From contig DATJHM010000096.1 in assembly GCA_035493895.1 (NCBI GenBank), forward strand, positions 1 to 22,912: 22,912 bases of DNA. Direction: 5' to 3'. How positions within the stretch are numbered: position 1 is the stretch's first letter; each line of letters starts with the position of its first letter. The position numbers and the translations under genes were made by a program. Below, in pieces: positions 7,276 to 14,716 of this stretch. The notes below the pieces were generated by a model. It made no database searches and was not told where the DNA came from. It was given only the letters and a program-made list of their open reading frames with translations. This stretch comes from DATJHM01 sp035493895 (GTDB taxonomy: Bacteria; Chloroflexota; Ktedonobacteria; Ktedonobacterales; Ktedonobacteraceae).

Positions 7276-7779
7276 TTAATCATCCGCCAGCCGAATGGCA
7301 ACCTCGGTTTCCCATTTTGCCATATCAGGCTCGTCCCTTGGATCAGTGAGAAAGGACTCGAAGCGCGAACCAAAGGCATCGCCATGCGCATCATCCCGGC
7401 GGTCCCACACCAGCCCCTTCTCAGTTCCCCAGTCTATCAGTACCTTATTTCCAGCGATCCCATTTTCAACTCCCGTGTAGATGAGCGAGGCGTAGCGCCC
7501 CGCCGATAGCACACCCGCGCGAATACGCTCATTCCCTGACAACGCGCTGGCAACAGGCCAGCCCATCTCGATATCAAGCAAACCCGGCATATTGATGACA
7601 TAATAGCGAATGAAGGGCGCACCGGCCGGGAACACGCCCTGCTTTTGCATCCAGGCGAACACTTCCTGATGGAGCCGAGGAATCACGCCGCTCCCCATCT
7701 CTTGCATGGGAACCTGGGTACGAATCCCCACATAGTGCTGCACCTCTCGCTCAGTGATTTGCGGTTCAGTGGTCTTCAT
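7276..7779 (-). CDS. GyrI-like small-molecule-binding domain protein
   Basis: The 167-residue protein is a stand-alone GyrI/AraC effector-binding-like domain. It opens with the strand 'EREVQHYVGIRTQVPMQEMG', has the central 'FIRYYVINMPGLLDIEMGWPV' segment, and contains 'AGRYASLIYTG' and a long acidic C-terminal helix. Such domains bind amphipathic small molecules; some stand-alone members sequester or hydrolyse them. Ribosome site AAGGAG lies seven bases before ATG. It is 101 bases downstream of the damaged MerR gene on the same strand, which carries the same kind of domain. A promoter with a 19-base spacer lies in the gap, so a MerR protein may control it. Confidence 0.8.
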   Translation of the reverse strand: MKTTEPQITEREVQHYVGIRTQVPMQEMGSGVIPRLHQEVFAWMQKQGVFPAGAPFIRYYVINMPGLLDIEMGWPVASALSGNERIRAGVLSAGRYASLIYTGVENGIAGNKVLIDWGTEKGLVWDRRDDAHGDAFGSRFESFLTDPRDEPDMAKWETEVAIRLADD

Positions 7780-7812
7780 CTGGTTTCTCCTTCATGATGG
7801 ACAAACATACGG

Positions 7813-7866
7813 TTGACCTGAGGAAGCTACAAAATTGTATAGTTTAGCCAGCAAGCATTGTGTCAG
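7813..7866. promoter_or_regulatory. Overlapping opposed promoters with 19-base spacers
   Basis: Toward the GyrI gene (minus): CTGACA at 7861-7866 and TATACA at 7836-7841, 19 bases apart. Toward the MerR remnant (plus): TTGACC at 7813-7818 and TATAGT at 7838-7843, also 19 bases apart. The two -10 boxes overlap. A 19-base spacer is the MerR-activated promoter pattern, and the flanking genes are MerR/GyrI-type. The plus-strand promoter would make RNA antisense to the MerR remnant. Confidence 0.4.
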
Positions 7867-7880
7867 GTGGGTTATCCCGA

Positions 7881-8714
7881 TCAGGAGCTTTCTACCGCTT
7901 TTTCAACCGGATATTGAATTTCGGTAATATACGAGGGATTGTCTCGACTGATCGGCGTAGAGTTATATAGATTTATTTCGCGATCTGGTCCGTTGATCCG
8001 ATAGCCATTGGCCTCAATCCACTTGATGACCGCCTCGTGCGCTTCGCCGATGGTGTCGTAGGAGCCATGATGGACTGTGGCAGTCATTGTGGCGGCGGGC
8101 AACTCATGGACATGCATGTGTCCGCTTTCGGGCACACGGCAGCGCAAGCGAAATGCAGCCGCTCCATCGACGTCCCGCTCTTTAAACTCAGTATCGTACC
8201 AGAGCACCAGCGTTTGCCCTCCCTCGCCTGGATGCGGACCAAGCGCTTCGTCTGCGTAGGAACCAAGCGCTTCGTACACTTCAGCAAAGAGAAAACTACT
8301 GGCGCTATGATCGGGGAGAATCTTGCGGACCGAGGCGACGAGGAATGGTTCGACCTGCTTCAAGATGACGTCATACGGAGATAATTGCTCCTCTCGTTCG
8401 ATCTGTTGCAAACGTACTTCAACTTCAGTGAGCCGGTTTTGGGCCTCGGCAAGCTGCTGACTGATCTGGGCATGACGCAGCCGCAGCATGCCGCGCATCT
8501 GCTCCGGCGTGATCCCCTCAGCCAGCACCGTAGCAATCTGCTCCAGGGAGAAGCCGAGGCCCCTGAGCGCCAGGATGCGATGCAATTGAGGCAACTGGTT
8601 CATAGATAAGAGTTTAATTGCTTTCAACAATGCGATGAGGAACCAGGTGGGCTCTCTGGGCGAACCTGACCGTCTGAAAGCACTTGACCGTGTGAGACTA
8701 CCGCTCCTGATCAC
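7881..8714 (-). pseudogene. MerR/GyrI regulator with a destroyed DNA-binding domain
   Basis: From MNQLPQLHRILALRGLGF (ATG at 8603) onward this parallels the intact MerR regulator at 1746-2573: a coiled-coil helix, then a GyrI-like domain ending ITEIQYPVEKAVESS. Upstream, the HTH is missing. Just before that ATG the frame reads IALLKAIKLLS, which lines up with the expected 'IGLLKPIxV...YRFYS' but lacks about nine codons of the wing. Further upstream another frame shows FAQRAHLVP, resembling the first HTH helix, so deletion and frameshift are likely. The only longer start is GTG at 8714, with GGAG just two bases before it. The ATG at 8603 has no ribosome site. The effector domain could still be made, but DNA binding is very unlikely. 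Confidence 0.65.
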
Positions 8715-8816
8715 TTCTCCTTCGTTTCAGGAAATTCTTACTGCGTATGAGAACAAAGCAAAGATTCAAAAGCAATATCACGAGCAAGAATGGGACAAGT
8801 TAGAAAAAAAACATAG

Positions 8817-8936
8817 CAGAGAACAGCGCAACTACGACGATCCATCTCCTGCCTACCAATCTCCTGACGTAACTGCCAGAGAACAGCGCAGCTACGATCC
8901 ACTTCCTCGCTACGAACCCTCCTGACAACGAACCCG
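8817..8936. repeat. 60-bp tandem repeat (two units)
   Basis: Unit 1 (8817-8876) and unit 2 (8877-8936) both begin CAGAGAACAGCGCA, then CTACGA, and share a later CTCCTGAC. Similarity is high in the first 20 or so bases and lower afterwards, with a 3-base deletion in unit 2. A plus-strand frame (8635-8925) and minus-strand frames cross it, but none has gene-like features. Confidence 0.5.
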
Positions 8937-9009
8937 ATCGGGGATTGGATGCCTGAGCGGCAGGGGGCCTCCAATGGTCTGTACCCGGTGCCCTTCGATC
9001 CCCACCCTT

Positions 9010-9367
9010 GTAGCGTTGCGGCTGGTCTGCAACCGGGGCAATGTCACGGAAATAAGGATGTGGTATTCGAGATGGCCGGTGGGGGCCGTGGATCGGCATA
9101 AAGCGCGATCCCTACCTCTGCCTTTCTTCGAGGGCGGGAACCACATACCCCTCCGTGCCTCACACGGTCCTGTTCCGCTCAACAGAACAGGTAGGGGCAG
9201 CGGTTTATCCCTGCCCGCGAGCCCCACCGGCCCTCTCGGCTCTTACGTAGACAAGCCGCGACGCTACGAGGAGAGGGACCGGGTACAGGCGTATCGACGT
9301 GACATTGGCAACCGGGGGCGACTCCCACCGCGTCGTCGACCCGGTTGCAGACAAGCGGCAACGCTAC
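9010..9367. repeat. Palindromic element D (family 2), nested inverted repeats
   Basis: Outer 28-bp arms at 9010-9037 and 9340-9367 match at 26 of 28 positions; each carries GTAGCGTTGC and CTGCAACCGGG or their complements. Inside are perfect paired arms CAATGTCACG/CGTGACATTG (9039-9048, 9298-9307), GGCCGGTGGGG/CCCCACCGGCC (9074-9084, 9222-9232) and CCTGTTC/GAACAGG (9169-9175, 9185-9191). A copy of the right end also lies at 9250-9267. Positions 9089-9110 match the end module of family 1 (GGATCGGCATAAAGCGCGAT). It encodes no transposase, so it is a non-autonomous element or a mosaic of several. It fills the gap downstream of the kinase gene. Confidence 0.7.
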
Positions 9368-9392
9368 GGAATTGATGGGAGATTCTTCTAGT

Positions 9393-10310
9393 TCACGAGA
9401 GACGAATGATCGCACGTGCCGCACTCAACGCCGGTTGCTCAACTGGCACAACGATCTCGACAGCCTGCTGCTGGCGAACATGCTCCAATACCTGTCTCTG
9501 ATAGTCGGCTTCACCGAGGAGAAGGCCGCCACCGAGCGCCAGCGCTATCCCCTGCTCGGGTGCATAGTTGAGCTTTGCACTTACCGTTTTTACATGCGCC
9601 GCCAGTTCGCTTGCTGCCCGCTGAATAATCGCGCTGGCAACCGCATCACCCTGACGGACTGCGTGGAAGACGAGGGCCGAGAGGCGGGCAATCTTCGCCT
9701 TATCCGGATTGGTGTAGACCTGACCGATGATCCCGTCTGCGTTCGTTAACTGCCATTCTTCCAGCACCTGCTCCCGCAACAGCGTCTGCTGACCACGTCC
9801 ATCGGCGGCATGTGCAACAGCTTTCAGACATTGTAGTCCGATATCGTAGCCGCTGCCCTCGTCGCCCAGGATGTGACCCCAGCCACCCGCACGCGCCGTT
9901 TGCCCCTGCGCATTCCGACCCAGCGCAATCGAGCCTGTGCCCGCAATCAATGCAATCCCCACCGTGTTCTCCAGCGCGCTCAGCAAGAGTTCGGCATCAT
10001 TCGTGAGATGCACCGAATCCGCCAGAGGGGCGAGATGCGCCATGAGCATGGTATAATCCTCCGGACGATCTACCCCCGCCAGACCAAGCCAGGCTTTGTG
10101 GAAGTGTACAGATGGATTTGCCTGCTCCTGTAACGTCAGGCTGGCCTGTTTGACGGCATGATAAATATTGCTCACCGCCCGCTCGAGTCCCACTCCTGTA
10201 TGATTGGAGCTACCCGCTTGCCCGCGCCCACACTCATTCCCCTGCGCATCAACAATGATGGCGAGCGTTTTGCTGCCACCACCATCGATTCCGATGTAAT
10301 ATGTATCCAC
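9393..10310 (-). CDS. BadF/BadG-family amino-sugar kinase (GlcNAc/MurNAc kinase)
   Basis: The 305-residue ASKHA-fold kinase has the phosphate-1 loop GIDGGGSKT (residues 7-15), TNDAE with the probable catalytic base Asp105, the phosphate-2 loop GTGS (124-127), and the family-typical GGWGHILGDEGSGYDIG (142-158). Members include human-type GlcNAc kinase and clostridial MurK, which phosphorylates both GlcNAc and MurNAc at O6 with ATP. It is the last gene of the MurNAc cluster, 32 bases after murQ. An ABC importer delivers unphosphorylated sugar, so a kinase is needed before MurQ can act, which supports activity on MurNAc. The start is GTG at 10310, with AAGG about five bases upstream. Substrate assignment is inference from family and context. 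Confidence 0.88.
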   Translation of the reverse strand: MDTYYIGIDGGGSKTLAIIVDAQGNECGRGQAGSSNHTGVGLERAVSNIYHAVKQASLTLQEQANPSVHFHKAWLGLAGVDRPEDYTMLMAHLAPLADSVHLTNDAELLLSALENTVGIALIAGTGSIALGRNAQGQTARAGGWGHILGDEGSGYDIGLQCLKAVAHAADGRGQQTLLREQVLEEWQLTNADGIIGQVYTNPDKAKIARLSALVFHAVRQGDAVASAIIQRAASELAAHVKTVSAKLNYAPEQGIALALGGGLLLGEADYQRQVLEHVRQQQAVEIVVPVEQPALSAARAIIRLS

Positions 10311-10342
10311 GTAAGCCTTCGCCTTTCTGTCCTGTCCGCGAA

Positions 10343-11260
10343 TTATAGCGCTTCCAATGCGGCGCGTAGATGATCATTGTGCGCGGCAAGCTGTGCGCGT
10401 GCCACTTCGGGCGTCACGTTTTTGCGCCCGACGACAATTGCCGTGCGTGTCTCGCCTCCCGCCGCCTCCAACGCTACCCGGGCCTGTTCGCTCGTCAGAC
10501 CCGTTGCCGTCTGCACGATTTTGATCGCGCGCTGCTCTAGCTTGTAGTTGCTCGCGTGCACATCGACCATCAGGTTCCCGAGCGTTTTCCCCAGCAGGAT
10601 CATCGCGCCCGTACTGAGCATATTCAGGACCATTTTCTGCGCCGAGCCCGCCTTTAAGCGCGTGGAACCCGTAATAACTTCGGGACCAACAACGGGCGCG
10701 ATCATAATCTCAACGGCCTGCTCAAGCGGCGTATGCGCATTGCAGGCGAGCCCGATTGTGCATGCCTGCTGCTCCCTGGCATATGCCATAGCGCCAAGCA
10801 CATACGGTGTTCGCCCACTTGCCGCAATGCCCACGACCGCGTCATCGGCCCCCACATGTACCGCTTCGAGATCGGCTCTCCCGACCTCGACACGATCCTC
10901 CGTGCCCTCGCTCGCCAGCGTCAGCGCGCTCGGTCCCCCTGCAATGACGCCAACTACCATCTCAGGCTTCGTGCTGAACGTGGGCGGACACTCTGAGGCA
11001 TCAAGCACGCCCAGCCGACCAGAGGTTCCCGCTCCAATATAGATCAGGCGACCGCCACGGCGCAATCTAATTGCTATCTCTTCGATAGCATGCGCAATCT
11101 GTGGAAGTTCTTGTGCAATGGCCTGCGCCACTTTCGCATCTTCTGCGTTCATCACCTGCGCAATCTCCAGGGGGCTCATGCGATCGATCTCTGTCGATGC
11201 CGGATTCATCGTTTCCGTTTCAAGCGCGTTGATAAAAAATGGTTCATTCTCTATAGGCAT
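10343..11260 (-). CDS. murQ: N-acetylmuramic acid 6-phosphate etherase
   Basis: MurQ cleaves the lactyl ether of MurNAc-6-phosphate, giving GlcNAc-6-phosphate and D-lactate, in the cytoplasm. The SIS-fold signatures are clear: IDRMSPLEIAQVMNAED, GAGTSGRLGVLDASECPPTF, EGTED, AASGRTPYV, TGSTRLKAGSAQKMVLNMLS and GNLMVDVHASN. The two catalytic glutamates known from E. coli (Glu83, Glu114) correspond to Glu90 in ASECP and Glu121 in EGTED, with the same 31-residue spacing. The 305-residue form starts at ATG 11260 because GGAG lies six bases upstream. In-frame ATGs at 11272, 11278 and 11293 have poorer sites. It sits between NamZ and the kinase, separated from NamZ by element B. Confidence 0.97.
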   Translation of the reverse strand: MPIENEPFFINALETETMNPASTEIDRMSPLEIAQVMNAEDAKVAQAIAQELPQIAHAIEEIAIRLRRGGRLIYIGAGTSGRLGVLDASECPPTFSTKPEMVVGVIAGGPSALTLASEGTEDRVEVGRADLEAVHVGADDAVVGIAASGRTPYVLGAMAYAREQQACTIGLACNAHTPLEQAVEIMIAPVVGPEVITGSTRLKAGSAQKMVLNMLSTGAMILLGKTLGNLMVDVHASNYKLEQRAIKIVQTATGLTSEQARVALEAAGGETRTAIVVGRKNVTPEVARAQLAAHNDHLRAALEAL

Positions 11261-11319
11261 TGTAATCTCCATAGGCATTACCTGAATATCCATTCATCCC
11301 GTAGACGCGTGGCTGGTCT

Positions 11320-11513
11320 GCGCCCAATATGCATCAACTTGAAGGCCGAGAGGGGGAAATCGCCATCGCCTTCGTTGCTATTATCGCCTGCGGAGCCAGA
11401 AGCATCGTGCGAGTTCCCAGGCACAGTTCCGTTATCACTCCACCGTGCCTCTACTGGGCTCCCTCTCGACTTTCAGGTTGATGCGTATTGATCGTGCTTT
11501 ATGCCGATCCGCG
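11320..11513. repeat. Palindromic element B (family 1) inside the operon
   Basis: Inverted arms at 11325-11354 and 11461-11490 match at 26 of 30 positions. The right end (11475-11513) matches the left end of element C at 37 of 39 positions, in inverse orientation. The inner hairpin has the loop AGTTCCGTTATCACTCCACC, almost the same as element A. The element ends three bases before the namZ stop codon and accounts for most of the 256-base namZ-murQ gap. Any transcript reaching murQ from upstream must read through its stem-loops. Confidence 0.7.
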
Positions 11514-11516
11514 TAC

Positions 11517-12692
11517 CTATTCATAAAGCAAAAATGGACGCCGCCGTGCGCGAAAATCTGCGCTTTGTTGCTCCCAACCCGCCAGAATCTCCGCAACCTC
11601 AGCCCCTGCATTAAAAGCCAGGCGCGGCTTATCGCTGCCAAACAGGAGATCCGCAAAATATGTGTTATTCTCCTTCCCCTGTATCCACGTAAAAGCTGGA
11701 CCGAGCAAACCTCGTACCGCATGGAGCAAGTGCAAACCCAATTCCACCGCCTGTATGCTATTGCGATCGAGAATATGTACCTGTACACCGCCGCACGTCT
11801 GTTGGGCGCGCTTTGAGAAGGTCGGCGTAAAATAGATCGGGCGAAAGGCCACGCCGGGTATATCTCTCCGGTTGAGCTCAGCCACAAGCTGAAATGGATC
11901 GAGCCCGGGTGCGCCTACACACTCAAATGGCCGCGTCGTGCCTCGTCCCTCCGAACAACTGGTCCCTTCAAACAGACACGTTCCTGGATAGAGTGTGACC
12001 GAATCGAGCGTTGGCAGATTGGGCGACGCCTGTAACCAGGGCAGATCTGTTTCATCAAACCACAGATCTCTTCGCCATCCCCGCATCGATATCACCGTAG
12101 GCTCAGGCCAGTTATGTTCAGCCGCAAAGAGACGCGCCAGTTCACCACTCGTCAGGCCATGGCGAATCGGGATGGGGTAGATGCCGACAAAGGACGTGAA
12201 GGCGGGATCAAGCAGGTTGCCGTCGATCTGTGTCCCGCCGAGCGGATTGGGCCGATCGAGCACGACAAATTCCAGTCCCGCCTGTGCCGCCGCTTCCTGC
12301 ACGTAGAGCAGGGTCGCGATGTACGTATAGTAGCGCACACCGACATCTTGAATATCGTAGATAAGCGCGTCAAGATCCTTGAGCATGTGAGGAGTAGGCC
12401 GTCGTGTGCTGCCAAAGAGACTGTACACCGGTAGCCCCGTACGCTGATCAAGCGCCTCCTCTACTTCCACCCCGGCCTGCGCATCGCCACGGATACCGTG
12501 TTCGGGTCCAAAGAGCGCACGTAATTGGATGCGCTCATCAGCCATCAGCAGATCCACGGTACTTTGCAAGCGACGATCAGCGCCAGTCGCGTTGGTCACG
12601 AGTCCGACACGTTTCCCCTGGAGTTGTGGCAGACCTGTCTCAAGCACTACTTCGAGCCCGGTCTGGACATGGTGCGGTATTGTCTGTTGCAT
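11517..12692 (-). CDS. namZ: NamZ-type exo-beta-N-acetylmuramidase (DUF1343)
   Basis: The 391-residue protein has all the conserved blocks of the DUF1343 family: RVGLVTNATG, ALFGPEHGIRG, YDIQDVGVRYYTYIATL, VVLDRPNPLGG, IRHGLTSGELA, SPNLPTLDSVTLYPGTCLFE and SEGRGTTRPFE. In Bacillus subtilis NamZ releases MurNAc from the non-reducing end of peptidoglycan fragments such as MurNAc-GlcNAc. The N-terminus (MQQTIPHHVQTGLEVV) has no signal peptide or lipobox, unlike the secreted Bacillus enzyme, so a cytoplasmic role is inferred. ATG at 12692 lies four bases after the permease stop, with AAAGG about eight bases upstream. Its place between importer genes and murQ fits hydrolysis of an imported saccharide. 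Confidence 0.9.
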   Translation of the reverse strand: MQQTIPHHVQTGLEVVLETGLPQLQGKRVGLVTNATGADRRLQSTVDLLMADERIQLRALFGPEHGIRGDAQAGVEVEEALDQRTGLPVYSLFGSTRRPTPHMLKDLDALIYDIQDVGVRYYTYIATLLYVQEAAAQAGLEFVVLDRPNPLGGTQIDGNLLDPAFTSFVGIYPIPIRHGLTSGELARLFAAEHNWPEPTVISMRGWRRDLWFDETDLPWLQASPNLPTLDSVTLYPGTCLFEGTSCSEGRGTTRPFECVGAPGLDPFQLVAELNRRDIPGVAFRPIYFTPTFSKRAQQTCGGVQVHILDRNSIQAVELGLHLLHAVRGLLGPAFTWIQGKENNTYFADLLFGSDKPRLAFNAGAEVAEILAGWEQQSADFRARRRPFLLYE

Positions 12693-12696
12693 GGAG

Positions 12697-13572
12697 CTAG
12701 CCTTTCACCGCTCCCATACGTACCCCGGTCAGGAAGTAGCGCTGGAAAATTAAGAAGAAGACAATCATCGGTAGCGCGGCCAGGGCCGCGCCTGCGAAGA
12801 GAATACCATAGTCGGTCGCAAACTCGCCCTGGAGTCCGGCAACTCCCACCGGAAGCGTATAGTTGCTGCTGGATTGTAGTACAATCAACGGCCAGAAGAA
12901 ATCGTTCCAGTGACGGACAAACGTGAAGATTGCTAGCGCCCCGATCGCCGGTTTTGCCAGCGGCAAGATCATATACCAGAAGACACGTAGTTCGCCACAG
13001 CCATCAATGCGCGCCGCATCCAGCAATTCGGAAGGCAGCGTCTGAATATATTGACGCATCAAAAAGATCCCGAACACATTCGCCAGTCCCGGCAGAATGA
13101 CCGCCCAGAGCGTATCGAGCAGATGTAAGTTCTGTGTCACGATATACATCGGAATGAGCGTCACATAGGTCGGCACCATCATCGTGCCAATGATAATCCA
13201 GAAGAGCAGGTTGCGTCCGGGAAAGCGTTTCTTCGCGAAGGCGTAGCCTGCCAGCGTATCAAAGAAGATATGGAAGACGGTAACCGATACCGCGATAATG
13301 ATACTGTTCTCGCCCCAGGACCAGTAGTCGCTGGCCTGTGTCAGGAGGCGCTGGATATTGGAAAAATTCCCATGGATTGGGAAAAGATCGGGTGGCGTCT
13401 TAATCGCATAGAGCGTCGGCGTCAGTGCCGTCACAAACAGCCAGTACATCGGCCAGAGCGAGATCACCGCCGCGATCAGCAGGAGCGCCCAGGGCACCAC
13501 TTTTCGCCATTTCGCCAGCCAGAGCGGTGTCGTACGCCGGGTCGCGGCCACCTTTACCATACGTTGTGCCAT
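12697..13572 (-). CDS. Carbohydrate ABC transporter permease, CUT1 family (MalG-like)
   Basis: The 291-residue membrane protein has about six transmembrane segments, beginning with VVPWALLLIAAVISLWPMYW. Its EAA loop (SELLDAARIDGCGELRVFWY, then MILPLAKP) contacts the ATPase. This is the MalG-type second permease of a CUT1 sugar importer. ATG at 13572 is preferred: GGAG lies seven bases upstream and it follows the stop of the other permease by one base. An ATG at 13587, overlapping that gene, is the alternative. No ATPase gene is in the cluster; CUT1 systems often share one MsiK-like ATPase encoded elsewhere. Confidence 0.92.
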   Translation of the reverse strand: MAQRMVKVAATRRTTPLWLAKWRKVVPWALLLIAAVISLWPMYWLFVTALTPTLYAIKTPPDLFPIHGNFSNIQRLLTQASDYWSWGENSIIIAVSVTVFHIFFDTLAGYAFAKKRFPGRNLLFWIIIGTMMVPTYVTLIPMYIVTQNLHLLDTLWAVILPGLANVFGIFLMRQYIQTLPSELLDAARIDGCGELRVFWYMILPLAKPAIGALAIFTFVRHWNDFFWPLIVLQSSSNYTLPVGVAGLQGEFATDYGILFAGAALAALPMIVFFLIFQRYFLTGVRMGAVKG

Positions 13573-13573
13573 A

Positions 13574-14515
13574 TTAATACTCCACATCGCTTTTCAACAG
13601 GCGGAATTGCACGACCGCGACCACCGCAATCATGAGAAAGAGAATGAACGCCTGCGCCGACGCAATCCCGTAACGGAACTGCTGAAAGCCATTTTCATAG
13701 ATCTGCGTCACGATCACCTGCGTACTATTGCCCACGCCGCTTGGCACCATGATAAACACTTTCTCGAAGACCTCGAAGCTCGCGATCGTGTAGAGCACGA
13801 CAAGGTAGAGCGTCGTGGACCTGATGAGCGGTAGCGTGACGTGCCACCAGCATTGGATGGGGCCCGCGCCATCCAGCCTTGCCGCCTCATAGTAGTCCGG
13901 CGGAATACTGCCCATCGCCGCATTGAAAAGCACGACTCCGGTCGCAGGCACCGTCAGGATCGTAGAAAGCACAATGCTGTTCAACACAATGTTTGGATCG
14001 GAAAGCCAGCGTATGGGCTGGATATGGAACAGCACGCCGAGCAGATAATTTAAGAAGCCGTATTCCGAATTATAAATCCACTTCCAGGTAATCGCGATAA
14101 TCACGGCACTGGTCACCGCTGGCAGGTAGAAAGCGGCCAGGAAGACGGTTTTGGCATATTTATTGCGCCCCTGAATCAGCGCAGCGAGCACCAGCGCAAT
14201 GAAAATATTCGCCACCACCGTCAGGATTGTATAGTAAAGCGTATTGATAATGGATTGGACAAAGACGCCGTTATCGGTGGTAAACGCATTCACGTAATTT
14301 TTGAAGCCAATCCATTTGCTGCTGGTGACGATATCACTCTCCTGAAAAGAGATGACGAGTGCCCAGAGGACCGGGATCAGGGTAAAAATGATGAAGGTGA
14401 TCATGCTGGGGATGATAAAAGCATAGCTCCATCCATGCTCTTTGAGGAAGCGTTTCACCTTCGCGGTGGGTCCGACCGGGTGTACCGCCGAACGTGCTAC
14501 TGGTAAGTCCGACAT
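13574..14515 (-). CDS. Carbohydrate ABC transporter permease, CUT1 family (MalF-like)
   Basis: The 313-residue protein has a short cytoplasmic N-terminus, then about six transmembrane segments, the first being SYAFIIPSMITFIIFTLIPV. The EAA motif is YYEAARLDGAGPIQCWWHVT before LPLI. It pairs with the downstream MalG-like subunit to form the import channel. ATG at 14515 is chosen because AGGAG lies seven bases upstream; the open frame runs 15 codons further. It follows the binding-protein gene after a 201-base gap that contains a strong stem-loop, so it is probably expressed less than the binding protein. Confidence 0.92.
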   Translation of the reverse strand: MSDLPVARSAVHPVGPTAKVKRFLKEHGWSYAFIIPSMITFIIFTLIPVLWALVISFQESDIVTSSKWIGFKNYVNAFTTDNGVFVQSIINTLYYTILTVVANIFIALVLAALIQGRNKYAKTVFLAAFYLPAVTSAVIIAITWKWIYNSEYGFLNYLLGVLFHIQPIRWLSDPNIVLNSIVLSTILTVPATGVVLFNAAMGSIPPDYYEAARLDGAGPIQCWWHVTLPLIRSTTLYLVVLYTIASFEVFEKVFIMVPSGVGNSTQVIVTQIYENGFQQFRYGIASAQAFILFLMIAVVAVVQFRLLKSDVEY

Positions 14516-14671
14516 AGAAGCTCTCCTGTGTTCTGAAAGCGGCAAGAGACGTCTGCGCATTGCACGGTATGTGAGGAGATATTACACAACTACTGTCTTG
14601 CATGTGGCCGAAGAATCAGCCTGATCATGATGCACCGCAATGTGTCCTGCCGGAACCTGGAACAGACTGTG

Positions 14672-14712
14672 CAAAGGGGAACGGGATGGCAGGGACATCC
14701 TGTTCCCCTTTG
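14672..14712. terminator. Intra-operon stem-loop after the binding-protein gene
   Basis: A 17-bp stem with one wobble position (left 14672-14688, CAAAGGGGAACGGGATG; right 14696-14712) and a 7-base loop begins four bases after the stop codon of the solute-binding protein. No T-run follows in the minus direction. Hairpins here usually protect the binding-protein mRNA from 3' decay and lower expression of the permeases, as in malE-malF. Confidence 0.65.
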
Positions 14713-14716
14713 AGCA

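Noticed and set aside
8635..8925. 96-codon plus-strand frame with repeated REQR-Y-D segments
   Set aside because: The repeats come from the 60-bp DNA repeat. The start overlaps the MerR remnant, and there is no family resemblance.
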